From NCBI GenBank assembly GCA_029548585.1, contig JAKPNC010000050.1:1-15493 (forward strand): DNA of 15,493 nt. The letters are read 5' to 3'. The DNA comes from a bacterium (GTDB lineage: Bacteria > Ratteibacteria > UBA8468 > B48-G9 > JAFGKM01). The notes beneath the pieces are model-generated. The model saw nothing but the letters and a program-made list of their open reading frames with translations, had not been told where the DNA came from and searched no databases. The translations under genes were made by a program, and so were the position numbers. Of this stretch, positions 1 through 6,485 are shown piece by piece; the stretch's first letter is position 1; each line of letters opens with the position of its first letter.

Positions 1-2988
1 TCGATTGGCGGTCCAATAACCGTTGAATGGGGAGATGGCACACAGAACACATTCTCCGGAGAGGAACAGCGGTATGTGAAAGATTACGGGAAATCTTTCA
101 CCGGCAAAGTGACAGTAAGAGTACCTGAAGGAGCGGCCGTCACCGGCTTCCGTATGGAAACATCTGGTGCGAAAGTCCGATTCGCCCTTGCTGACCTGCC
201 GAAGAAGTTGACATACCTGCACTGCGGCGGACTGAACTCTGTCTACGGCAACCTTAGTGATCTGCCCCCTGCTATGGACTATTATTACTGTGAGGGGAAC
301 AATACCGTGACAGGAAACCTGAAGGATCTTCCCAGGACACTTCGCAACTTCAACACTCATGGCCGCAATACCATACGGGGAGATTTCAGCGACCTGCCCC
401 CGGGACTGACCTTTTTTCGCATAGCCGGGCGCAACACTGTACAAGGAGATATAGCCTCTTTGCCGCAAAGTTTAACCTTCTTCCTCTGTGCCGGCGGAAG
501 CAATGTAACCGGAGACATTTCAAAACTGCCGAAAGGATTGACCAGTTTCTATTTTGCAGGCAACGGCATGTTAACCGGGGATATAGCCTCCCTGCCGGCC
601 GGACTGACGTCTTTCCACTGCGCAGGTATCAACGCTGTCAACGGAGATATTTCTAAATTGCCGGCTGGACTGGCATCCTTCCACTGCGCAGGGTCTAACA
701 CCGTCAGTGGAAGTATTGCGAAACTGCCGGCCGGACTGACATCCTTCCACTGCGCAGGGTCCAACACTGTCAGCGGAGACATTTCAAAACTCCCGGCCGG
801 ACTGACATCTTTCCACTGCGCCGGCTTCAATACCGTAAGCGGCGACATTTCGAAACTGCCGCAGAAAATAACCTATTTTTACTTTGCCGGCTCCGGCATC
901 CTGGAAAGGTACAACGCCGGCAGGAAATGGAGTCCGAAGATGAGTTGCGTGCATATCCAGCTGCCTGAAGGCCGCGGGATAAACACCGAATCAGTGGATG
1001 CGCTCCTCGAAGACCTGGCGCAAACGACGTGGGCAGGGGAAAAGAAGGTGTGGCTGGCCGGCAACAACGCCCCGCGTTCAAGCGCCTCTGACTCAGCGGC
1101 TGCCAGACTTGAGGCAATGGGCGTCACCCTTTTTTGCAATGTCAAAAAAGAGGCCGCCCGCATTGACAACTCCAGGGAAGAACCACAAGCGGCCGGCGCT
1201 CACCTGAGAGAACTCTTCGTTGCTCCGGGCGGTTCAGACAGCAACCCGGGAACGGCCGAACGGCCTTTTGCGACAATAAGTAAAGCGGCAGAAACAGCGC
1301 GCGCAGGAGACAGGGTACAGGTAAGAGCCGGCATCTATCGCGAACGGGTAGTCTTTCCCCAGTCCGGAGAACCCGGCAAGCCAATCGTTTTCACCGGTGA
1401 AAGGGGAAAAAACGGGGAATGGCTGACGGTCATAGACCCGGGCGTGCTTGTGACGGGATGGAAACCTGCGTCCGAGGTCGGACCGGGAGTTTACAAGACG
1501 GATGAACTGCCGTTCAATCCCCTGTCGATGAACCTCGACGGCCAGCACCTGGCACGGATCGCCGACCGCTGGATGCAATTGGACAAGGGGACGCCTCCAC
1601 CGGTTGCGCCGCTGCCTCAGATAGGCAATTACCTCGAACGGGAGCGGGAAAAGTTTGGCGGCTTCTCCCATTTACGCCTGGCCCCGGATGCGATAACCGA
1701 CCTGGGACCGGTCCGCGGGGGCAAGATATGTTACTGGGACGGGGTTGAGGTGCTATACGGATACCTGGACGGGGTGACTTACATCCGGTTCCGGAACGGG
1801 GACGACCCAAGAGGGAAACAACTGGCTGCAGCAGGACCAGGCCCGGCGGTGCTCATCGACAACCGCAGCCACCTTGTGGTACGGGATTTTGAAATGCGCG
1901 GCGCGGAGCTTTCGCTGGTCATCCAGGGACGCGAAGCGGCCAATAACATTATTGAACACAATTACATGATGAATGGACGGGGACGGATGCTTGTCACGCG
2001 GGGAGCGTCCCGAAACATCATCCAGAACAACAAAATGACCCTCAATTACATCGGTCACCGTCCAGGTGTGACAAACTCTCATATTTACCAGGAGTTCAAG
2101 CACCTGGTCGGGGGCAACATGTCAGACGACCAGGGCATCACAGTATCGCAGGCAGGGCCGGACAACGTCGTCCGGGACAACCGGCTCGACAAGGGGCTGA
2201 TAGGCATCGCGGTCAACGAAACTCTCCGGGCCAGGGTATACCGCAACGTAATAAGCGGAATGTCGAGCATCGGACTCATCACCGAGCGTGGCGCCTACGA
2301 CTGCATGTTTTACGATAACCTGCTCTTCAACAACGGCATAAACACCCGCATCCATGATTACTGGGCTCCGGGATATCCCCGGAGGGAATACCACTTCCGC
2401 AACATCTCCCTGCTCGGTTCAGGCGGCTGCCACGTGTTTGTCCACCACGACAAGCCGGCTGAAGAGCCGGATAACGAGATGCACCACCCGGAAATTTTTT
2501 TATATCACAACACCTATGTCGGCGGCGGTGAGAATTATGGCGGCGTGCACGTAACCGTGATGTACAATTACTGGCACATGGTCCTGCTCAACAACGTTTT
2601 TTCCAAGCGCGGACGGTCTCTCGCCGAGTGGTTCTACTGGGAAAACCCGGAGATGATGGCCGCGGCCGACCACAACTGGCTGGCGGCGCCGGCAGGCCGT
2701 AAAAACCCTGCGTTCAAGCGGCCTGCATGGTTCGGAGAGCATAACATCACCGGCGAGGGACGCCTTCTCTGGCCGGAAGGTACACGCGATTTCATAATTC
2801 CGGAGTCAAGTGCGGCGCGGGGTGGAGGCATAGATTTATCCAGGCCGTTTTCCATCTGCGGGAGAAATTATCCTGCCCTGCCCGGCATGGAACCCGGCTA
2901 TTTTTCAGGCAGCGCGCCTGACATGGGCGCCTTGCAACGCGGACAAACACTTGATCCTGTCATGGCCAGGGAACTGCCGGCGAAGTGA
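1..2988 (+). CDS. Large secreted PKD-like / leucine-rich-like repeat / parallel beta-helix protein (5' partial)
   Basis: The reading frame is open from base 1, so the start lies outside the window. A GTG at 76 could be called as a start, but the residues before it (VEWGDGT, bases 22-42) continue a PKD-like beta-sandwich that runs to about base 165, which argues for a longer protein. Bases 196-921 encode eleven 22-residue repeats with consensus LPAGLTSFHCAGSNTVSGDI plus two residues, a leucine-rich-like solenoid. A cap follows (922 to about 1150, including VDALLEDLA and a SASDSAAARLEAMGV segment), a type I recall ending such repeats. From 1213 the LFVAPGGSDSNPGTAERPFATI motif opens a DUF1565/pectate-lyase-like right-handed beta-helix, with many NNxI/NNxx turns between 1930 and 2620. 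The protein ends with a PDMGALQRG motif typical of this group. Probable role: extracellular polysaccharide binding or cleavage. No catalytic residues can be assigned from sequence alone. The gene is visibly richer in G+C than its neighbours. Confidence 0.88.
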   Translation, partial: SIGGPITVEWGDGTQNTFSGEEQRYVKDYGKSFTGKVTVRVPEGAAVTGFRMETSGAKVRFALADLPKKLTYLHCGGLNSVYGNLSDLPPAMDYYYCEGNNTVTGNLKDLPRTLRNFNTHGRNTIRGDFSDLPPGLTFFRIAGRNTVQGDIASLPQSLTFFLCAGGSNVTGDISKLPKGLTSFYFAGNGMLTGDIASLPAGLTSFHCAGINAVNGDISKLPAGLASFHCAGSNTVSGSIAKLPAGLTSFHCAGSNTVSGDISKLPAGLTSFHCAGFNTVSGDISKLPQKITYFYFAGSGILERYNAGRKWSPKMSCVHIQLPEGRGINTESVDALLEDLAQTTWAGEKKVWLAGNNAPRSSASDSAAARLEAMGVTLFCNVKKEAARIDNSREEPQAAGAHLRELFVAPGGSDSNPGTAERPFATISKAAETARAGDRVQVRAGIYRERVVFPQSGEPGKPIVFTGERGKNGEWLTVIDPGVLVTGWKPASEVGPGVYKTDELPFNPLSMNLDGQHLARIADRWMQLDKGTPPPVAPLPQIGNYLEREREKFGGFSHLRLAPDAITDLGPVRGGKICYWDGVEVLYGYLDGVTYIRFRNGDDPRGKQLAAAGPGPAVLIDNRSHLVVRDFEMRGAELSLVIQGREAANNIIEHNYMMNGRGRMLVTRGASRNIIQNNKMTLNYIGHRPGVTNSHIYQEFKHLVGGNMSDDQGITVSQAGPDNVVRDNRLDKGLIGIAVNETLRARVYRNVISGMSSIGLITERGAYDCMFYDNLLFNNGINTRIHDYWAPGYPRREYHFRNISLLGSGGCHVFVHHDKPAEEPDNEMHHPEIFLYHNTYVGGGENYGGVHVTVMYNYWHMVLLNNVFSKRGRSLAEWFYWENPEMMAAADHNWLAAPAGRKNPAFKRPAWFGEHNITGEGRLLWPEGTRDFIIPESSAARGGGIDLSRPFSICGRNYPALPGMEPGYFSGSAPDMGALQRGQTLDPVMARELPAK
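196..921 (+). repeat. Eleven in-frame 66-bp repeats encoding a 22-residue leucine-rich-like unit
   Basis: Units begin every 66 bases from 196 (196, 262, 328, 394, 460, 526, 592, 658, 724, 790, 856). Units 7 to 10 are the most alike; units 9 and 10 differ at 10 of 66 bases by my count, and the last unit is degenerate after its first half. Each begins with Leu-Pro and carries an Asn near position 14, as in an LRR asparagine ladder. Seven of the eleven have Cys at position 10. Confidence 0.93.
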
Positions 2989-3012
2989 AGAAACTGAGGG
3001 GGGCTTTATTTG

Positions 3013-3054
3013 TCCTTCTACCCTTGGGGAAAAAGGATGAGGGGGTCTTTTTTT
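3013..3054 (+). terminator. Possible intrinsic terminator after the beta-helix gene
   Basis: TCCTT at 3013-3017 can pair with AAGGA at 3032-3036, with CCC/GGG pairing inside (3021-3023 with 3026-3028, a tight loop). A T7 run follows at 3048-3054. The stem is broken by an internal loop and the T-run lies about 11 bases after it, so this is a weak candidate. Confidence 0.3.
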
Positions 3055-3136
3055 CGTCACTCTAACGAAAATATGACAGGGTTCACCGAATATTTACTGA
3101 ATACACTACCAGTTTTCAACACAAAGGGAAGATAAA

Positions 3137-4189
3137 ATGACCAAAGCAAAAGTCAGATATCTGCCGGTCAAGATTAAAGGAAGGCCTGGATTCAAAATGG
3201 CTTACTGGGATATAGATTCGGGCAAAGAGGGGCCATGCCTTCTTGTGACTGCGGCTCTTCACGGTAATGAAGTGCAGGGCAGCGAGGTTATAAGGAGGTT
3301 CTGTCCCGTCGCTGAAAAGAGTATTATCAGGGGGCGCATGATCCTGGTTCCCTTTGTCAATCTCCCTGCCTTATGGAACAGGAGACCCCACATAATATCA
3401 ACTCTCGCAGAGCCGAGGGGACAACTTGAGAAAAAGAAAGTCAAGAATAAAGTCGTGCTTATGCCAAAAGACCCGATGGTCAACATCAATCGCACATGGC
3501 CGGGCGATCCCAGGGGAAACGAATCCCAACAGTTAGCCTGCATAATATTTAAAGGAATATTTGAGCAGGCAACTCATAATATAGATTTGCATTGTTATAA
3601 CCGGTTTACGGGTGCCGCAGCTATTCCAGAAGGTTGTGAGAAAGCAGTAAATTTTGCAAAACTCAGCGCTTTCCCTTTTTTAAGGCAGTCAGCCAAACCT
3701 CTTGATTTGAGCAAAGAGTTCAAGGGTACTGCCCCGCTTTCTGATTGGTTCAATTTGAACGGGCGTACTGCTTTCACGGTAGAATTTTCAGGACAATATG
3801 TGGTGTTGGAAAAACAAGTCAGGATAGGAGTGAGGGCATTGACCAATTGTTCAAAACACCTGGGGATGTTCAGAGGAAAACCTGAAGGACTGGAAAAGAC
3901 CGTTGTTATTGAACAGAATTTACTGAAGATGGTAACAGCTCCTTTTGGAGGCCTTTTCATTGAAAATGGTTTGACTGCAGGGGATTTTGTTAAAAAAGGC
4001 AGTGTGATAGGATGGCTTTTTAGCGACAGGAGTCTGAAAACAAAAGAGATAAAAGCTCCTGTAGACGGATATCTTTACGCGTACGGGCATCGCAAACCAC
4101 TCTGCGACGTTGACCTGGCGGCAATGCATCCTTACGCCGACAGGGGCGACAACCTGGCGGTGATAGTGAAATCGTCCCAAAAGAGGTAG
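3137..4189 (+). CDS. Succinylglutamate desuccinylase/aspartoacylase family zinc hydrolase
   Basis: A 350-residue cytoplasmic-type protein with no signal peptide. It has the hallmarks of the AstE/AspA family, which is related to M14 carboxypeptidases. These are a first zinc pair H42-x-x-E45 in LHGNEVQG, substrate-binding N117/R119 in NINRTWPG, the third zinc ligand H152 in NIDLHCYN, and the catalytic glutamate E216 in FTVEFSGQ. The last 90 residues form the usual C-terminal beta-barrel (VTAPFGGLFIENGL then EIKAPVDGYLYAYGH). Family members remove acyl groups from N-acyl amino acids or related amides; the substrate here cannot be read from sequence, and no arginine succinyltransferase pathway genes lie nearby. 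The ATG follows AAAGGGAAG at 3123-3131, a good ribosome binding site. A 148-base gap from the preceding gene suggests separate transcription. I am confident of the family but not of the substrate. Confidence 0.87.
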   Translation: MTKAKVRYLPVKIKGRPGFKMAYWDIDSGKEGPCLLVTAALHGNEVQGSEVIRRFCPVAEKSIIRGRMILVPFVNLPALWNRRPHIISTLAEPRGQLEKKKVKNKVVLMPKDPMVNINRTWPGDPRGNESQQLACIIFKGIFEQATHNIDLHCYNRFTGAAAIPEGCEKAVNFAKLSAFPFLRQSAKPLDLSKEFKGTAPLSDWFNLNGRTAFTVEFSGQYVVLEKQVRIGVRALTNCSKHLGMFRGKPEGLEKTVVIEQNLLKMVTAPFGGLFIENGLTAGDFVKKGSVIGWLFSDRSLKTKEIKAPVDGYLYAYGHRKPLCDVDLAAMHPYADRGDNLAVIVKSSQKR

Positions 4190-4272
4190 CGCGGACGGAT
4201 TCCTATCTGCATTCCAGAAAAAGCGTCCCATGAGCGGCCGCGTTAATAATATTAATAAGTTTGCACATTAAA

Positions 4273-4309
4273 TGCATTACAGGTCAGATAAAATATCCTG
4301 TACATTGCA
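4273..4309. repeat. Imperfect inverted repeat between convergent genes
   Basis: Bases 4273-4283 and 4297-4309 pair over 11 base pairs with two single-base bulges (4303 and 4306) around a 13-base loop. It lies between the 3' ends of the desuccinylase-family gene (+) and the pseudopilin gene (-). It has no flanking T-run, so it may be a factor-dependent or bidirectional termination structure, or simply an mRNA 3' hairpin. Confidence 0.4.
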
Positions 4310-4334
4310 GGCTTGAGGAGAACCTTTTCACATT

Positions 4335-5018
4335 TTAATACCCGGCATCACCGAAACCTTTCTTAAACTCTATTTCATATTTACCGTTTACGATATACCA
4401 ATCAACAGGAGTTCCGGCCACCGAACGATTTATCTGGGATATCAACATGAATTGGTCAGGGTTCAAAGATTCCACATGTCCGTCCACAAAAAGGAAATTG
4501 GCTCTCCCCCCATGCCTGAAATGTATATAACCGTCCGTATTGGTTGGATAACAACTGTAAAATTGCTTTCTGTTGAGGAATGCGTATGCACCGGTCTGCT
4601 TAAGGGCTATACTGTCGGTAAAAATCCACATCCTGGATGATGATTTACTCTTTCTAAGCGCATCAAGATTAAAATAATGGGTAGCTGCTCTCATAGGATA
4701 AGACAAAGTCATGTAATTTGCCCCGTAAGCCGAATATACATAACTGTCATATTTTTCTGTCGGGCAGTATACAAGACTCTTAGGGATAAAGTCTTTATAC
4801 AGGTTATTGGCAATGAATGTAGGGATAAGTCCTTCGTAATTCTCATAATAGAGAAGCAAACTTGTCCCCAGTTGCTTGAGGTTATTCATGCAGACAGCCG
4901 ATTTGGCTCTGGCTCTCGCCTTGCTTAAGGCAGGAAGAAGCATTGCCGCCAGTATGGCTATGATGGCTATAACCACAAGAAGTTCTATAAGAGTAAATCC
5001 TTTACTATTCTTTTTCAT
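4335..5018 (-). CDS. Pseudopilin-like protein, prepilin N-terminal methylation helix and H-X9-DG motif
   Basis: A 227-residue protein. MKKNSKG is followed by FTLIELLVVIAIIAILAAMLLPAL: prepilin peptidase should cut after G7 and methylate F8, with the conserved Glu at +5 (E12). The amphipathic continuation (KARARAK, then CMNNLKQLG) is the form common in Planctomycetota and Lentisphaerota. H169 and the DG at 179-180 form an exact H-X9-DG motif (RHGGRANFLFVDGHV). Such proteins are thought to be minor pseudopilins or substrates of a type II secretion-like apparatus; many genomes carry dozens, and individual functions are unknown. The annotated start could be the GTG at 5027, but that codon lies inside the GAGGTGA ribosome binding site of the ATG at 5018, which I therefore choose. 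It is second in a tandem pair, 94 bases after the upstream gene's stop, and probably co-transcribed. Confidence 0.9.
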   Translation of the reverse strand: MKKNSKGFTLIELLVVIAIIAILAAMLLPALSKARARAKSAVCMNNLKQLGTSLLLYYENYEGLIPTFIANNLYKDFIPKSLVYCPTEKYDSYVYSAYGANYMTLSYPMRAATHYFNLDALRKSKSSSRMWIFTDSIALKQTGAYAFLNRKQFYSCYPTNTDGYIHFRHGGRANFLFVDGHVESLNPDQFMLISQINRSVAGTPVDWYIVNGKYEIEFKKGFGDAGY

Positions 5019-5022
5019 TTTC

Positions 5023-5029
5023 TTCACCT
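5023..5029 (-). promoter_or_regulatory. Ribosome binding site deciding the start at 5018
   Basis: On the minus strand GAGGTGA is followed by four A/G bases and ATG. This is near-ideal Shine-Dalgarno spacing for ATG 5018 and makes the GTG at 5025-5027 part of the binding site rather than the start. Confidence 0.7.
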
Positions 5030-5112
5030 CGCTTTATCATGCAACCCACTTATCACTATATCATCATAAAATCAGGCGTTGCAGGTCGCTATCCTTACGT
5101 TTTTTTAGCCCG

Positions 5113-5940
5113 TTACCAGTATTTATATGAAAGAAACAATGGCCTGTTTCCATAACCGGCGCTCGGTTTTGTTAAGTTAGCACCACTGCCAACGCAACCA
5201 CCAACGTTCGGAATCTCGGATACATCCGGTAAATATGCCCTTCCGTAAGTACTGCTGACCCATAATGTATTCGGTCTCGAATTTACAAATCTCACACTGC
5301 CGTCAACATAAAGCACGTTGATTCCCTTGGCGCCGTGGTTACTGGCGTTATCTGAAAGCCACCATTGATACCAGTAATGTGATTTCGGGTCGTCCGTCAT
5401 AATGGCAGTGCTGGAATGGGTCTGAAGGTTCAGCCCGAGAGCGTAAGTATAAGAGCAGCTTGACTTCCCCTGCAATGCAGCGGTGTACTCTGATATCGGA
5501 GAATTATAATTTGCCTGGACGGCCCTGTAAAGCGCGCCCGGAACTGTATCAGGTTTGTCTCTCGAATAACCCGGACAGCAAAAAAGCTTGTAATCCTTTA
5601 TATACTGGGTACTTTCAAAATCGGGTGTTGACGGGTCAGTCTGCCCTGTCAGGAGCGCAAGAGAAATGTTCGGTTTTGATGATATGTATCCTGAACTCCA
5701 ACCGCCATGACTGCTCCATATTGCCGCATCGTCAAAATCACGGTTAGGAAACCATCCCCCCCAATCGTTGGCGTATATAATAAGGGCAATTCCCAACTGT
5801 TTGAGATTGCTCATGCACGCCGCTGCCTTCGCCCTTTCTCTTGCTTTAGTCAGGGCAGGAAGAAGCATTGCCGCAAGTATTGCTATTATGGCTATAACCA
5901 CAAGAAGTTCAATCAGGGTAAATCCGTTATTCTTTTTCAT
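5113..5940 (-). CDS. Pseudopilin-like protein with prepilin N-terminal helix and variant H-X10-DG motif
   Basis: A 275-residue protein with MKKNNG before the FTLIELLVVIAIIAILAAMLLPAL helix. Prepilin peptidase should cut after G6, and Glu+5 is E11. The segment KARERAKAAACMSNLKQLG is nearly the same as in the downstream neighbour. The middle is the usual variable beta-rich globular domain, with a Cys pair in LFCCPGYS. The C-terminal motif HGAKGINVLYVDG puts ten residues, not nine, between H202 and the DG at 213-214. The ATG at 5940 is preferred over the GTG at 5949 because GTG belongs to the strong ribosome binding site AAGGGGGTGA. A sigma70-like promoter lies about 60 bases upstream. It is the first gene of a two-gene unit; its function beyond membership of the secreted pseudopilin-like class is unknown. 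Confidence 0.9.
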   Translation of the reverse strand: MKKNNGFTLIELLVVIAIIAILAAMLLPALTKARERAKAAACMSNLKQLGIALIIYANDWGGWFPNRDFDDAAIWSSHGGWSSGYISSKPNISLALLTGQTDPSTPDFESTQYIKDYKLFCCPGYSRDKPDTVPGALYRAVQANYNSPISEYTAALQGKSSCSYTYALGLNLQTHSSTAIMTDDPKSHYWYQWWLSDNASNHGAKGINVLYVDGSVRFVNSRPNTLWVSSTYGRAYLPDVSEIPNVGGCVGSGANLTKPSAGYGNRPLFLSYKYW

Positions 5941-5945
5941 TCTTT

Positions 5946-5955
5946 TCACCCCCTT
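5946..5955 (-). promoter_or_regulatory. Ribosome binding site deciding the start at 5940
   Basis: Minus-strand AAGGGGGTGA is followed by AAAGA and ATG at 5940. The overlapping GTG at 5947-5949 is therefore unlikely to be the initiation codon. Confidence 0.7.
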
Positions 5956-6001
5956 GAAATGAAATGCCTGGTTACAGAAAAAGCATTACTCAACTATAAG
6001 A

Positions 6002-6030
6002 AATTTATCACATCTTATTCAAGTTGTCAA
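6002..6030 (-). promoter_or_regulatory. Sigma70-like promoter for the pseudopilin pair
   Basis: On the minus strand a perfect TTGACA (6025-6030) is followed after 17 bases by TAAATT (6002-6007, 4 of 6 matches to TATAAT). Predicted transcription start is near 5995, leaving a leader of about 55 bases before ATG 5940. Confidence 0.55.
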
Positions 6031-6117
6031 GTGGCAGAAAAAAGATTTCAGGACTACAGGTCTCAAGGCGTTCAGTATAACAGCGTGGTTTTGAAAGTTT
6101 CTGAATAATTAAATCCA

Positions 6118-6466
6118 TTACACCTGAATTTCAGCAAAAGAACTCTCACGGACACACCCCGTGGATGTCTGCGAAGGGAGCAAATTTAAAACTGAAAAAT
6201 TTGAAGTATTTATTTCTGATCTGCCAATGATATAGAATCTCCCATCAACTCCACAACTGATGGTGGTTGCACCCCAGTGGTCGTGTATAGTGCCAAACTT
6301 TTTTCATATCAATATGCAAATGGTAACGGTTCCTCTTCATTCTACCAGCATTGTCAGAAAAAATTTCCCATATGGGCGGGCAGCCTCCTGTAACTGCTAC
6401 CCTGAGGACAACTGCGCCTGATAAATGGGAACGGCAGAATACATACGAAAATTTCCCTTGACAAAT
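6118..6466 (-). pseudogene. Possible degenerate coding fragment with one frameshift
   Basis: On the minus strand one frame is open from 6466 to a TGA at 6245-6247, and another from 6303 to a TAA at 6118-6120. Removing one base from the A6 tract at 6299-6304 would join them into about 115 codons reading ...GGCPPIWEIFSDNAGRMKRN..., then IDMKKFGTIHDHWGATTI..., and ending ESSFAEIQV. No start codon or ribosome binding site is evident. Open stretches of this length can occur by chance, and I do not recognise a family. It is listed because the two stretches meet exactly at a homopolymer and fill most of an otherwise empty spacer. Confidence 0.22.
6367..6376. repeat. 10-bp perfect palindrome CCCATATGGG
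   Basis: This sits about 80 bases upstream of the -35 box of the HTH-REC gene, inside the 534-base divergent spacer. It has the symmetry of an operator half-site pair, but only one copy was seen and no regulator can be assigned. Confidence 0.25.
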
Positions 6467-6485
6467 TTAAATAGAGTGGTAAAAT
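6458..6485 (+). promoter_or_regulatory. Sigma70-like promoter overlapping the start of the HTH-REC gene
   Basis: A perfect TTGACA (6458-6463), 16 bases, then TAAAAT (6480-6485, 5 of 6 matches to TATAAT). The -10 box overlaps the ATG at 6484, so a transcript from here would begin near 6492, next to a second in-frame ATG at 6493. Confidence 0.5.

Larger units (their letters stand above)
5950..6483. other. 534-base divergent intergenic spacer
   Basis: It separates the minus-strand pseudopilin pair from the plus-strand signalling genes. It holds a promoter for each side (6002-6030 minus, 6458-6485 plus), the possible broken frame at 6118-6466, the palindrome at 6367-6376, and small hairpins CCATCA/TGATGG (6242-6247 with 6258-6263) and CACGG/CCGTG (near 6148-6164). 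No RNA gene was recognised. Confidence 0.6.

Noticed and set aside
76..78. GTG as the start of the LRR/beta-helix gene
   Set aside because: The frame is open to base 1 and the residues before it continue a PKD-like domain, so the gene is treated as 5' partial.
549..848. Minus-strand repeat-containing frame of about 99 codons opposite the LRR array
   Set aside because: Its periodicity simply mirrors the 66-bp coding repeats on the other strand.
196..921. CRISPR-like regular repeats
   Set aside because: The 66-bp units are contiguous, in frame and protein-coding with no spacers.
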